Assembly: GCA_045587445.1 (NCBI GenBank)
Contig: JAZNCH010000036.1
Coordinates: 1-64,000, forward strand
DNA: 64,000 bases
DNA from: RGIG1995 sp045587445
GTDB taxonomy: Bacteria > Bacillota > Clostridia > Oscillospirales > CAG-272
Direction of reading: 5' to 3'
Shown here: piece by piece, positions 33,737 through 43,489 of the stretch
Position numbering within the stretch: the first letter of the stretch is position 1
Layout of the letters: every line of letters begins with the position of its first letter
Position numbers and translations under genes: made by a program
The notes under the pieces: generated by a model
Told to the model about the DNA's origin: nothing
Seen by the model: the letters and a program-made list of their open reading frames with translations, nothing else
Database searches by the model: none

Positions 33737-34612
33737 TTATATGCCTATACCCGTATAGTCGCCAAAACCTTCACCTAATACTTCTTTTGCCTCGCAAACT
33801 ATAACGAAGGCTTTTTTGGAATCAACTTCCGATACAGCTTTCTTAATAGCTGCTATCTTATTCTTTTTTACTATGCAAAGAAGAATTTTCTTTTCGTCTC
33901 CGGTCCAACCGCCGTTGCCGTTTATTACGGTAATGCCCAAGCCTTGTTTAAGGAGAATTTTCATTATATCATCGTTTTTATCGCTTATGATATACGCCAT
34001 TTTACCGCTTGAAGAACCGTAGCATATAGCATCCATTGAGATGCTCGAAATATACATTGCGATTATGCCGTATAGAGCACTTTCAAACATACGGAAGCTT
34101 AAAGCGTATATGCAAATAACCGTAATGTCAATAATGAGACAGACCTTTCCGATAGATAGATTGTGAATTTTGTATTTGAGCATACGTGCAAGAAGCTCGG
34201 TACCCCCGGTTGTTGCTGCCTTCAGCATCATGATTCCAAGTGAAATGCCCAAAAGAATACTTCCAAAAATACATGCAAGAAGGGTATCCGTTTTGGGAAA
34301 CTCGAAAAAAATGTCTATTAAATCTATAATAACAGAGGTTAGCAAAATTGCGTAAAACGAAGCGAACAAAAGCTTAAAGCCTTCTTTTTTAAAGCCAACT
34401 AACATAAGAGGAACGTTCATAACAAAGACCATAGTACCTATTGGAAATACCGGGATAAAATGGTTAACGACCTGTGCAAGACCTGTAAAACCGCCCATAG
34501 CCAAATTATTCGGATTAAAGAATAACGTAAAAGACAGTGCGTATATTACACAACCAACGGTTATAATCAAGTAGTCCCAAAGTGTTTTTTTAATAACCTT
34601 ACTGTTTGTCAT
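33737..34612 (-). CDS. YitT family membrane protein
   Basis: A 291-residue protein with five N-terminal helices (YLIITVGCVIYALSFTLFF onward, with NLAMGGFTGLAQV) and a C-terminal soluble DUF2179 domain (residues about 215-285, KMAYIISDKNDDIMKILL, then GLGITVINGNGGWTGDEK). This is the standard YitT layout. Function not established. Minus strand, alone. Confidence 0.88.
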   Translation of the reverse strand: MTNSKVIKKTLWDYLIITVGCVIYALSFTLFFNPNNLAMGGFTGLAQVVNHFIPVFPIGTMVFVMNVPLMLVGFKKEGFKLLFASFYAILLTSVIIDLIDIFFEFPKTDTLLACIFGSILLGISLGIMMLKAATTGGTELLARMLKYKIHNLSIGKVCLIIDITVICIYALSFRMFESALYGIIAMYISSISMDAICYGSSSGKMAYIISDKNDDIMKILLKQGLGITVINGNGGWTGDEKKILLCIVKKNKIAAIKKAVSEVDSKKAFVIVCEAKEVLGEGFGDYTGIGI

Positions 34613-34706
34613 GAAAAATTACCTCTTTTTTTGTTTTTATAATAATATGGATTAGAATCTATAAATTATTATAATTCTGTAAACCTTAATTGAAAAAATT
34701 TTTTGA

Positions 34707-34880
34707 AGTGTTGACAAAACGCCGAATCCAATAATAACAGACTTTATTTCGCCTGCGGATATTACAGCGAGTGCAAATCCCATGCAAGTGGTAGTTTTTG
34801 TTTCTGCATTGATTTGGCTCGTTGGTATAGCGTGTATGTTGTTATATAGTGTTATATGCTATTTTATTTTGAAAAAGTAA
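34707..34880 (+). pseudogene. Fragment of a BlaR1/MecR1-type (M56) membrane peptidase
   Basis: A 57-codon frame bounded by stops reads NPIITDFISPADITASANPM then a membrane helix VVVFVSALIWLVGIACMLLY and SVICYFILKK. This matches the segment around the third helix of BlaR1-type M56 peptidases (ANPMQ...IWLxGxxxMLxYSxxSY). The catalytic HExxH region and the rest are missing, and there is no ribosome site. It is a leftover of a deleted antirepressor gene. Confidence 0.55.
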
Positions 34881-34960
34881 TATTAGATTAAAAATAATGG
34901 ATTTTTCGCAGTACGAAAGGTCTGTTATTTTTTTAATTTAATTGCCGTTACCAAAAAATA

Positions 34961-34989
34961 TTGCAATTTAAAGATATATGTGATACAAT
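34961..34989 (+). promoter_or_regulatory. Promoter of the AraC-family regulator
   Basis: TTGCAA (34961-34966) and TACAAT (34984-34989), 17 bases apart. Confidence 0.65.
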
Positions 34990-35027
34990 CAAATCAGTGA
35001 TATATTTATAGTTTTGGGAGTATGGGT

Positions 35028-35981
35028 ATGAGAGCCGATATATTGGAAAGATTAGCTGCCGTAACCGAAGAGGAAAAAAGGATTCTTGACGGTGAAAAAA
35101 ATATAGACAGAAGTATTTATATGGAAGGTCAGGGTGATACGGTAAACAGCAAAAAGCTGCTTCGTGAGGGTAAGCTTATAACAATCCGTCCCCATACCCG
35201 CTTTGTGCATTTTCCCGAGCACTCCCACGATTATGTGGAAGTAATATATATGTGTACGGGAAAGACCACACATATTATCAATGGTACGTCAATAATCCTT
35301 AAAGAAGGTGAACTTCTTTTTCTTACGCCTAATGCGAAGCAGGAAATTCTACCCGCCTCGAAAGATGATATAGCGGTTAATTTCATAATATTACCCGCAT
35401 TTTTTGAAAATGCAATGCAAATGATAGGGCATGAACAGACACCGCTACACAGGTTTATTATTGATATATTGAGCGGCTCCGACAATAGTTCTGCATATAT
35501 GCATTTTGAGGTAGCAGATATTTTACCTATACAAAATTTGATTGAAAATTTGATATGGACACTTATTTATGATACGTTGAATAAGCGAAATATAAATCAA
35601 TCGACAATGGGACTTTTGTTGCTTCATTTGCTGAATTATACAGACCGTGTGGTAGGTGAAAGAGACGACAAGATAGTACTGTCGGTGCTTCAGTATATAG
35701 AAAAGAATTACAAAGAGGGAAGCTTGACCGAGCTTGCAGAGTCGTTGCATTATGATTTTACGTGGCTTTCGCGTGAGATAAAATTAAAAACCGGAAAGAC
35801 ATATACCGAGCTTGTTCAGGAAAAGCGATTGTTTCAGGCGAAGTTTTTGCTGAAGAGTACCGGAATGAATATTGCCGATATTGCAAACGAGACGGGATAT
35901 GATAATATAAGCTATTTCCATAGACTGTTTAAAATGCAGTTTGGTACGTCTCCCAGAAAATACAGAGAAAATTGCAAATAA
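35028..35981 (+). CDS. AraC-family regulator of the rhamnose operon
   Basis: A 317-residue regulator. The start at 35028 is set by GGGAG seven bases upstream; the earlier ATG 35022 is too close. Residues about 50-150 are a cupin sensor domain (TRFVHFPEHSHDYVEVIYM, then GTSIILKEGELLFLTPNA). Residues about 215-315 carry two helix-turn-helix motifs ending ANETGYDNISYFHRLFK and FGTSPRKYREN. It precedes rhaBA in the same direction and probably activates them on binding rhamnose. Confidence 0.88.
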   Translation: MRADILERLAAVTEEEKRILDGEKNIDRSIYMEGQGDTVNSKKLLREGKLITIRPHTRFVHFPEHSHDYVEVIYMCTGKTTHIINGTSIILKEGELLFLTPNAKQEILPASKDDIAVNFIILPAFFENAMQMIGHEQTPLHRFIIDILSGSDNSSAYMHFEVADILPIQNLIENLIWTLIYDTLNKRNINQSTMGLLLLHLLNYTDRVVGERDDKIVLSVLQYIEKNYKEGSLTELAESLHYDFTWLSREIKLKTGKTYTELVQEKRLFQAKFLLKSTGMNIADIANETGYDNISYFHRLFKMQFGTSPRKYRENCK

Positions 35982-36008
35982 AGACACTTTTTCAGTCAAA
36001 TGCCGTCC

Positions 36009-36059
36009 TTGAAGAATCGTTCTGTTTTATGGTAACATAGGATAGAACGATTGTTTTTT
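36009..36059 (+). promoter_or_regulatory. Inverted repeat between regulator and rhaB (terminator or operator/promoter)
   Basis: AATCGTTCT (36015-36023) pairs with AGAACGATT (36044-36052), then GTTTTTT, which could be a terminator of the regulator gene. The same bases hold TTGAAG (36009-36014) and TAACAT (36033-36038), 18 apart, so it may instead be the rhaB promoter with a regulator site. Confidence 0.55.
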
Positions 36060-36089
36060 AAAAAGCTATGTAAAAGAGGTTTTAGAGGA

Positions 36090-37463
36090 ATGGAATATTA
36101 TCTTGCGATTGACATAGGCGCGTCGTCGGGACGTCACATATTGGGCTGTATTGATAACGGTAAGCTTGTTTTAAAGGAGATATACCGTTTTGATAATGAG
36201 CTGACTGATATAGGCGGAAGTCTGTGCTGGGATATATCCCGACTTGAAAAAGAGGTAAAAAAGGGAATAAAAGAGTGTAACAGATACGGAGTGGTTCCAA
36301 AGACTATAGCCATAGACACTTGGGGCGTTGACTACGTTTTGCTTGATGAAGAAAAAAAACCGATACTTCCGGTATTTTCATACCGCGATTCAAGAACAAA
36401 GGAATCAATACCGCTTGTTGAAGCTGTTGTTTCTCCCGAAGAGCTTTATTCAAAGACGGGCATACAGAAGCTTGATTTTAATACCATATATCAGCTTTAT
36501 TGCGATAAAGTAAGCGGAAGACTCGACAAGGCTGAATATTTTCTTATGATGCCTGAATACTTGTCATATACTTTAACAGGTGTTACTAAAAATGAATATA
36601 CGAATGCGACAACTACAGGTATGGTAAACGCCGAAGAAAAGAAGTGGGATATTGAAATTATATCACGCTTAGGCTATCCGGAAAAGCTTTTTGAGAAGCT
36701 GTATTTACCCGGCGAGGTTTTAGGAAGCTTTACCGAAGAGATGAAAGAATATGCGGGATTTGACAGTAAAGTCGTTCTTTGTCCGTCTCACGATACGGCG
36801 AGTGCGGTACTTGCTTGTCCGATGAATGAAAAGGGACTTTACGTTTCATCGGGAACGTGGAGTCTTATAGGTACAGAACTTACCGTTCCCGTTTTGACTA
36901 AAGAAGCGAAGATTGCAAACTTTACCAACGAGGGCGGAATTGACTATCGCTTCAGATTTTTAAAAAACTATATGGGTATGTGGCTTTTGCAGAATATAAG
37001 AAAGAATCTTAACAAGCAGTATACGTATGATGAAATGATGTATATGGCTGAGGAGTGCGGAAAAGTTACATACATTGACGTAAACGACGGCAGGCTTACA
37101 GCTCCCGTTAATATGATAGAGGCGGTAAAGGAAGTTGCGGGACAGCCTGAAATGACATTGCCCGAAGTAATAAATTGTGTATATCATTCGCTTGCAAAAT
37201 CATATAGATACGCACTTGAAGAGATACAGAAACTCACAGGAAAAGAAATTGACAGCATAAACATAGTGGGCGGCGGCTCGGCGGATAAATATTTGAACAG
37301 ACTTACCGCCGAATACTTAGGCAAAAAAGTATATGCAGGACCGAGAGAGGCTACAGCCTTGGGAAATATAGTTTCGCAGATGATACGTGATAACAATAGT
37401 CTTGATATATGGACTGCACGAGAACTTATAAAGAAAAGCTTTAATATAGAGGAGGCAAAATAA
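36090..37463 (+). CDS. rhaB: Rhamnulokinase
   Basis: A 457-residue FGGY-family sugar kinase that phosphorylates L-rhamnulose. The start at 36090 gives the canonical N-terminus YYLAIDIGASSGRHILG. Other motifs are TIAIDTWGVDYVLLD, LCPSHDTASAVLACP, YVSSGTWSLIG and NIVGGGSADKYLNRLTA. AGAGG precedes it. RhaA follows after one base, so the genes are co-transcribed. Confidence 0.93.
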   Translation: MEYYLAIDIGASSGRHILGCIDNGKLVLKEIYRFDNELTDIGGSLCWDISRLEKEVKKGIKECNRYGVVPKTIAIDTWGVDYVLLDEEKKPILPVFSYRDSRTKESIPLVEAVVSPEELYSKTGIQKLDFNTIYQLYCDKVSGRLDKAEYFLMMPEYLSYTLTGVTKNEYTNATTTGMVNAEEKKWDIEIISRLGYPEKLFEKLYLPGEVLGSFTEEMKEYAGFDSKVVLCPSHDTASAVLACPMNEKGLYVSSGTWSLIGTELTVPVLTKEAKIANFTNEGGIDYRFRFLKNYMGMWLLQNIRKNLNKQYTYDEMMYMAEECGKVTYIDVNDGRLTAPVNMIEAVKEVAGQPEMTLPEVINCVYHSLAKSYRYALEEIQKLTGKEIDSINIVGGGSADKYLNRLTAEYLGKKVYAGPREATALGNIVSQMIRDNNSLDIWTARELIKKSFNIEEAK

Positions 37464-37464
37464 T

Positions 37465-38706
37465 ATGAACAGATACCAGAGTGCAAGAGAGATATACGCA
37501 AGATATGGGGTGGATACCGAAGAAGCACTTAACAAGTTAAAGAACGTTTCTATATCGCTTCATTGTTGGCAGGGCGACGACGTTGTGGGCTTTGACAGCA
37601 GACAAGCGGCTTCGGGTGGTATACAGACGACGGGTAACTATCCCGGAAAGGCGAGAACACCCGAAGAGCTTATGGCTGATATAGACAAGGTGTTAGAGCT
37701 TACCCCCGGTAAGAAAAAACTTAACATTCACGCTTGTTACGCTATATTTGAAGAGGGCGAGTTTGTCGACAGAGACAAAATAACGCCAAAGCATTTCGAC
37801 AGATGGCTGAAGTTTGCAAAAGAAAGAAATATGGGTATTGATTTTAACCCTACGTTTTTCTCTCACCCGAAGGTAAAGGACGGACTTACGCTTTCTTCGC
37901 CCGATGAAGAGATAAGAAAATTCTGGGTAGAGCACGGCAAGAGATGTATTGAAATATCGCAGTATTTTGCTGAACAGACAGGTATACCTTGTGTTATGAA
38001 TATATGGATTCCCGACGGTTACAAGGACTTGCCCGCAGACAGACTTTCGCCGAGAGCAAGATTTAAAAAATCACTTGACGAAATATTGGAAACACCCTAC
38101 GACAAGAATAAAGTATATATATGTCTTGAATCAAAGGTGTTCGGAATAGGTGTTGAATCATATACAGTAGGCTCAGCGGAGTTTTGTATGAATTACGTTA
38201 ACCAAAAGGGAATAACGCCCCTTATGGATAACGGACACTATCACCCGACGGAAGTTGTTTCGGACAAAATTTCGTCAATGCTTTTGTTCAACGAAAAGAT
38301 TGCACTCCACGTTACACGCGGGGTAAGATGGGACAGCGACCACGTTGTAATATTTGACGACGAGACGAAAGAGATAGCAAAAGAGATAGTAAGAAATGAC
38401 GCACTTGACAGAGTGTTTATTGCGACCGACTATTTTGATGCGTCGATAAACAGAATATCCGCATGGGTAACAGGTGTTCGTTCTGTACAGAAGGCATTGC
38501 TTTTTGCCCTTCTTCAGCCTGATAACTTGCTTAAATCTTTGCAGGAAGAGAACAAATTTACCGATATAATGGCGGTAATGGAAGAGATGAAGATGATGCC
38601 TGTGGGAGATGTTTGGGAAGAGTATTTAAATAGAGAAAACGTAAAAGGCGATTATCTTTCCGAAGTTAAAAAATATGAAAGGGAAGTTTTGGAAAACAGA
38701 CAATAA
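37465..38706 (+). CDS. rhaA: L-rhamnose isomerase
   Basis: A 413-residue enzyme converting L-rhamnose to L-rhamnulose. Characteristic segments are ISLHCWQGDDVVGFDS, KLNIHACYAIFEEG, FNPTFFSHPKVKDGLTLSSPD, PCVMNIWIPDG and MDNGHYHPTEVVSDKISS, which carry the metal-binding residues. Length is normal. It acts just before RhaB. Confidence 0.95.
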   Translation: MNRYQSAREIYARYGVDTEEALNKLKNVSISLHCWQGDDVVGFDSRQAASGGIQTTGNYPGKARTPEELMADIDKVLELTPGKKKLNIHACYAIFEEGEFVDRDKITPKHFDRWLKFAKERNMGIDFNPTFFSHPKVKDGLTLSSPDEEIRKFWVEHGKRCIEISQYFAEQTGIPCVMNIWIPDGYKDLPADRLSPRARFKKSLDEILETPYDKNKVYICLESKVFGIGVESYTVGSAEFCMNYVNQKGITPLMDNGHYHPTEVVSDKISSMLLFNEKIALHVTRGVRWDSDHVVIFDDETKEIAKEIVRNDALDRVFIATDYFDASINRISAWVTGVRSVQKALLFALLQPDNLLKSLQEENKFTDIMAVMEEMKMMPVGDVWEEYLNRENVKGDYLSEVKKYEREVLENRQ

Positions 38707-38725
38707 CTAAGAGGTGAATGGGTTT

Positions 38726-39988
38726 ATGAAAACAAAAGCTGTCAGATTATATGGTGTAAACGATCTTCGTTTGGAGGAATTTGAACTTCCGGAGATTAAA
38801 GAAGATGAAATATTGGCTCATATTGTTTCCAACAGTATTTGCATGTCATCGCACAAGGCTGCAATGCAGGGTGCTTCTCACAAAAGAGTACCTGATGATA
38901 TAGCTGAGAATCCGATTATCATTGGACACGAGTTTTGTGGAGAGTTGGTAGAAGTCGGAAAAAAATGGGCTAATAAGTACAAGGTAGGGGACAAATTTGC
39001 GATTCAACCTGCAATAAATTATAAAGGCTCGCTTGCTGCTCCCGGATATTCATACAAAAATATTGGCGGTAATGCTACATATGTTATTATTCCTAATGAA
39101 GTAATGGAGATGGAATGCTTGCTGCCATACAACGGTGAGGCGTATTTTTACGGATCACTTTCAGAGCCGGTTTCGTGTATTGTAGGCGGCTATCATGCAA
39201 ATTACCATACTACCCCCGGATCATACGTTCACGAAATGGGAATAACAGAAGGTGGTTGTTTGGCACTTCTTGCTTCGGCAGGACCTATGGGGTTGGGTGC
39301 TATTGACTATGCTATCAATTGCGACCGTAAGCCTTCTCTTATAGTTGTAACCGATATAGACAATGCAAGACTTGAGAGAGCTCAGCAGATATTATCCGTT
39401 GAAAAGGCTGCTCAAAACGGTGTAAAGTTAATGTATGTAAATACATCGGAATATGAAAATCCGTTGGAATATATGTTAAGTCTTACAAATGGACATGGAT
39501 ATGATGACGTGTTTGTGTATGCTCCGGTAAAACCGGTTGTTGAAATGGGGGACAAACTTCTTGCGAGAGACGGCTGTTTGAATTTCTTTGCCGGTCCAAC
39601 CAACACCGCATTCAGTGCTGAATTTAATTTTTATAACGTTCACTATGCTTCCACTCATATTGTGGGAACATCAGGGGGCAATACTGCAGATATGATTGAA
39701 TCGCTTGAAATGATGCAATCGGGAAAACTTAACCCTTCCGCTATGATTACTCATATCGGCGGTCTTAACGCAGTTTCTGATACGATCATCAATCTTGATA
39801 AGATCCCCGGCGGTAAGAAGCTTATTTATACAAATAAAAAATTACCTCTTACAGCGCTTGCCGATTTTGAAAAACTTGGTGAAACTGATGAGTTCTATGC
39901 AGTTCTTGCAAAAATCGTTGCAGAAAATAACGGACTGTGGTGTGTAGAAGCAGAAAAGTATCTGCTTGAAAATGCTGAAAATATTTAA
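38726..39988 (+). CDS. Zinc-type alcohol/polyol dehydrogenase in the rhamnose operon
   Basis: A 420-residue medium-chain dehydrogenase. The start follows GAGGTGA at 38711-38717. The catalytic domain has NSICMSSHKAA and GHEFCGELVEVGKKW (His-Glu pair of the zinc site). The Rossmann part has SAGPMGLGAIDYAIN and VVTDIDNARLERAQ. The usual four-Cys structural zinc lobe is not apparent. It resembles the sugar-phosphate or polyol dehydrogenases found with two-domain aldolases in Clostridia. Its likely role is handling the aldehyde or ketose product of rhamnose breakdown; the substrate is inferred from context. Confidence 0.8.
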   Translation: MKTKAVRLYGVNDLRLEEFELPEIKEDEILAHIVSNSICMSSHKAAMQGASHKRVPDDIAENPIIIGHEFCGELVEVGKKWANKYKVGDKFAIQPAINYKGSLAAPGYSYKNIGGNATYVIIPNEVMEMECLLPYNGEAYFYGSLSEPVSCIVGGYHANYHTTPGSYVHEMGITEGGCLALLASAGPMGLGAIDYAINCDRKPSLIVVTDIDNARLERAQQILSVEKAAQNGVKLMYVNTSEYENPLEYMLSLTNGHGYDDVFVYAPVKPVVEMGDKLLARDGCLNFFAGPTNTAFSAEFNFYNVHYASTHIVGTSGGNTADMIESLEMMQSGKLNPSAMITHIGGLNAVSDTIINLDKIPGGKKLIYTNKKLPLTALADFEKLGETDEFYAVLAKIVAENNGLWCVEAEKYLLENAENI

Positions 39989-40001
39989 GTGGGTGATGTA
40001 A

Positions 40002-41930
40002 ATGTCTAACATAAACGAACTTGAGCTTCTTGCGAAGATGTCACAAAAATACGGTTCCGACAGCGACTATGTTCTTGCGGGCGGCGGTAATACCTCTTAT
40101 AAATCCGATGAAGTGCTTTATATCAAGGGATCGGGCACTGCTCTTGCAACTATAAGACCTGAGCAGTTTGTAAGAATGAACCGTCATTCTCTTGCGAAAA
40201 TGTGGGAAAAGGAGTATCCTCAAAATGAAGCAGAGCGCGAGGCTGCGGTTTTGAAGGATATGATGGATTCAAGGGAAAAGAATGAGAATGGACGTCCAAG
40301 TGTTGAGACTCTTCTTCACGATCTTTTTGCTCAGAAATACGTTCTTCACGTTCACCCGGCAGTGATAAACGGAATTACCTGTTCAAACGGTGGTAAGGAG
40401 GCGATGAAACGCCTTTTCCCCGAAGCTATCTGGGTAGATGCGTGCAAACCCGGCTATATTCTTGCACGTAATTGCCGTACCGCAATAATGGCGGCTGTTG
40501 AAAGCGGTAAACCCTTTCCAAATCTTCTCTTCCTTGAAAATCACGGAATATTCTTTGCCGCAGATACGACAGAAGAAATAGATGCTCTGGCAAAAGAGGT
40601 AATGGAAAAGGTGCGTGGCGAAATTAAGCGTCAGCCGGATTTTTCAGAAGTTGAATTTGATGTTGACCGTGCAGTTGCATTGGCGCCCGTTGTACGTATG
40701 CTTTACGGAGAAGGAGAAACTGCAACAGCTAATTTCTCATCGAATAAAGAGGTCTTGAATTTTGATCCGTTATCCAAGAGCGCAACACCTGACCACATTG
40801 TGTATACGAAAGCGAAGGTGCTTTGGGTAAACAGCAAAACAACCGGAGAAGAGCTTGCTGCAAGATTTAAAGACTTTGTTGCTCAAAACGGATATAAGCC
40901 GAAGATCATAATTGTTGAAGGTCTCGGTATGTATGCTTGCGGAAAAACATATTCTGAAGCTATAACGGCACGAGAGGTATTTTTCGATGCTTTGGCAGTC
41001 ATGGCATACGCTGAAGCTTTTGGAGGCTTCAGCCCCATGAGAGATGAGCTTATTGACTTTATTGTAAACTGGGAAGTTGAGAGTTATCGAGCAAAGGTGA
41101 GCCTTTCAGCAGGTTCAGCGAAGCGTCTTGACGGCAAGATAACGGTTGTAACAGGCGGTGCGCAGGGCTTTGGTAAGGGAATTGCCGATGAATTATACAA
41201 GGACGGCGCATATCTTGTGATTGCAGATATGAACGAAGAAGGAGCGACTGCCGCAGCTAATGATTTTATGCCTACAGGCTCTGCGGTTGCAGTTAACGTA
41301 TCCGATGAAGAATCAGTGAAAAATATGATTGATAAGACTGTGTTGAGATACGGCGGATTGGATATATTTGTTTCAAATGCGGGAATTGCAAAAGCGGGAA
41401 GTCTTGATGAAATGACCAAAAATGTGTTTGACCTTGTAACTGCGGTTAACTACACCGGCTATTTCCTCTGTGCAAAATATGCTTCTAAAATTATGAAGAT
41501 TCAGAACGAGTATGCTCCAAATTATATGATGGATATTATATCTGTTAACTCAAAATCGGGGCTTGCGGGTTCAAATAAGAATTTTGCTTATGCAGGCAGT
41601 AAGTTCGGCGGAATTGGATTAACTCAGAGTTTTGCTCTTGAGCTTGCTCCCTTTAATGTCAAAGTAAACGCTGTATGTCCCGGAAACTTCCTTGACGGAC
41701 CGTTGTGGTCAGACCCCGAAAAAGGACTTTTTGTTCAATATCTTAATGCAGGTAAGGTTCCCGGTGCGAAAACAGTCGAAGACGTACGACGTTTCTATGA
41801 GAGCAAGGTTCCCATGAACAGAGGTTGCTTGCCAAAAGACGTTGCTTGTGCAATCACTTATCTTGTTGAACAAAAGTATGAAACAGGTCAGGCTCTTCCG
41901 GTAACAGGCGGACAGGAAATGCTTAACTGA
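40002..41930 (+). CDS. Bifunctional class II aldolase / short-chain dehydrogenase (rhamnulose-phosphate aldolase type)
   Basis: A 642-residue fusion. Residues 1-350 are a class II aldolase-like domain (DYVLAGGGNTSYKSDEVLYIKGSG, LLHDLFAQKYVLHVHPAVING, LFLENHGIFFAADT) with the metal-binding HVHP and NHG motifs. Residues about 385-642 are a short-chain dehydrogenase with GGAQGFGKGIAD and the catalytic YAGSK (Tyr-x-x-x-Lys). In known relatives the first half cleaves rhamnulose-1-phosphate and the second oxidises lactaldehyde, and the operon position agrees. It starts 13 bases after the dehydrogenase gene. Confidence 0.88.
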   Translation: MSNINELELLAKMSQKYGSDSDYVLAGGGNTSYKSDEVLYIKGSGTALATIRPEQFVRMNRHSLAKMWEKEYPQNEAEREAAVLKDMMDSREKNENGRPSVETLLHDLFAQKYVLHVHPAVINGITCSNGGKEAMKRLFPEAIWVDACKPGYILARNCRTAIMAAVESGKPFPNLLFLENHGIFFAADTTEEIDALAKEVMEKVRGEIKRQPDFSEVEFDVDRAVALAPVVRMLYGEGETATANFSSNKEVLNFDPLSKSATPDHIVYTKAKVLWVNSKTTGEELAARFKDFVAQNGYKPKIIIVEGLGMYACGKTYSEAITAREVFFDALAVMAYAEAFGGFSPMRDELIDFIVNWEVESYRAKVSLSAGSAKRLDGKITVVTGGAQGFGKGIADELYKDGAYLVIADMNEEGATAAANDFMPTGSAVAVNVSDEESVKNMIDKTVLRYGGLDIFVSNAGIAKAGSLDEMTKNVFDLVTAVNYTGYFLCAKYASKIMKIQNEYAPNYMMDIISVNSKSGLAGSNKNFAYAGSKFGGIGLTQSFALELAPFNVKVNAVCPGNFLDGPLWSDPEKGLFVQYLNAGKVPGAKTVEDVRRFYESKVPMNRGCLPKDVACAITYLVEQKYETGQALPVTGGQEMLN

Positions 41931-41945
41931 GGCAGGAGAAAAGTT

Positions 41946-43136
41946 ATGACTTTAGAACAGCTTAAAATAATAAAAGAAAAAACTGAGAAAGGGGAGCTTG
42001 AAGCTCCTCGCGAAACGGTTTATGTGAATAATCATATTCATACAACGTATTCTTTTTCGCCGTATTCGCCAACAAAAGCGTTGTATATGGCTTGGCAGAA
42101 CGGCTTAAAAACCGCCGGAATAATGGATCACGATTCAGTCGGCGGAGCAAAAGAGTTTCTTGAAGCGGCTGAAGTGATCGGTATGCCTGTAACTTGCGGC
42201 GTTGAGTGTCGCGTGGATATGTCGAAAACTGTTTTGGGCGGTAAACGCATTAACAATCCCGATCAAAAAGGTATAGCGTATGTTGCTATGCATGGAATAC
42301 CTCATCAAAATATTGATGCAGTACAGGAATTTTTTGCGCCATATCGTGAAAAGAGAAACGTCAGAAACAAAAAAATGTGTGAGAATATAACAGCATTAGT
42401 AGCTCCGTACGGTCTTTCGCTTGATTTTGAAAAAGATGTCTTACCGATTTCAAATTATGCGATAGGAGGTTCTGTAACGGAGAGACATATTTTGTTTGCG
42501 CTTACTAAAAAAATAACAGCGCGTTATACTACTCCCGAAGCCGTAATAAAGTTTTTATTGGAAGAAATGAGACTTGAGCTTTCCGATAAGGTATGTAATC
42601 AGATACTCGGCGGCAGAGAAACGCCGGATTATTATGAATACGATATATTGGGAGCTTTGAAAAGCAATCTTGTTGAAAAGTTTTATATTGATGCTACCGA
42701 TGAGTGCCCGGATGTTAAGGATTTTGTTGAAATGGTGCATAAAAACGGAGGCATTGCGGCTTATGCCTATCTTGGAGATGTGGGCGATTCTGTAACGGGA
42801 GATAAGAAAGCACAAAAATTTGAGGATGATTATCTTGATTTGCTTATAGATGTCTTGAAAGAGATAGGCTTTGATGCAATAACGTATATGCCTACCAGAA
42901 ACACGTTGGAGCAATTACAAAGGCTTATGAAGCTCTGCAAAGACAACGGATTTTTTGAAATAAGCGGAGAAGATATAAATTCTCCCAGACAATCGTTTGT
43001 TTGTAAAGCCTTAGATGATCCTAATTTCGGTCATTTAATTGATGCTACGTACACGCTTATAAACTATGAAAATTCTGCAACCAAAGATATGAAGCAGGCA
43101 AAGAAGGATTATTCTTTTATATTTTCAACAAAGTAA
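41946..43136 (+). CDS. PHP-domain metal-dependent hydrolase in the rhamnose operon
   Basis: A 396-residue protein. The PHP domain is evident in NNHIHTTYSFSPYSPTKALY, GIMDHDSVGGAKEFLEAA and CGVECRVDM, with further metal ligands expected in NGGIAAYAYLGDVGD and ISGEDINSPRQ. PHP enzymes remove phosphate from histidinol, sugars or nucleotides. It is last in the operon, 15 bases after the aldolase gene. A phosphatase acting on a rhamnose-derived phosphate would fit, but this is inference; PHP proteins are not a standard part of rhamnose pathways. Confidence 0.82.
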   Translation: MTLEQLKIIKEKTEKGELEAPRETVYVNNHIHTTYSFSPYSPTKALYMAWQNGLKTAGIMDHDSVGGAKEFLEAAEVIGMPVTCGVECRVDMSKTVLGGKRINNPDQKGIAYVAMHGIPHQNIDAVQEFFAPYREKRNVRNKKMCENITALVAPYGLSLDFEKDVLPISNYAIGGSVTERHILFALTKKITARYTTPEAVIKFLLEEMRLELSDKVCNQILGGRETPDYYEYDILGALKSNLVEKFYIDATDECPDVKDFVEMVHKNGGIAAYAYLGDVGDSVTGDKKAQKFEDDYLDLLIDVLKEIGFDAITYMPTRNTLEQLQRLMKLCKDNGFFEISGEDINSPRQSFVCKALDDPNFGHLIDATYTLINYENSATKDMKQAKKDYSFIFSTK

Positions 43137-43246
43137 TAATGCCAAATGATAAGTGGTATAAAAGGTGCAAGAAGATTTTACTTCTATTTAGCTGTGGAGT
43201 AAAATTTATCAAGAGCCTTTAGAAAACGAAGAATAATGCACAAGTG

Positions 43247-43280
43247 AAAACACCTTCTCTGATGGGAGAGGGTGTTTTTA
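43247..43280 (+). terminator. Terminator of the rhamnose operon
   Basis: AAAACACCTTCTC (43247-43259) pairs with GAGAGGGTGTTTT and is followed by TATT. Confidence 0.85.
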
Positions 43281-43453
43281 TTCGTACAAACAAAGTCTCG
43301 GGCAATTATTGAATTTCCTTTACTGCTGTCATGTATACGTTTTTTTGTACTGTTTGCAGGATGGGCAAAAAACAAGGTGCAAATTTGCTTTTAATAGTTA
43401 TAAAATATATTTTTAAAATGTAAAAAAATATGGAGAAATATTTTACTCCGGTA
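43281..43453. other. Intergenic region, nothing recognised
   Basis: Between the rhamnose terminator and the next promoter I see only AT-rich sequence and one short minus-strand open frame with no ribosome site. Confidence 0.4.
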
Positions 43454-43482
43454 TTGACACGGTGGTTAATATGTGGTAGAAT
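43454..43482 (+). promoter_or_regulatory. Promoter of the large surface protein
   Basis: TTGACA (43454-43459) and TAGAAT (43477-43482), 17 bases apart. Confidence 0.75.
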
Positions 43483-43489
43483 AAAGTGT

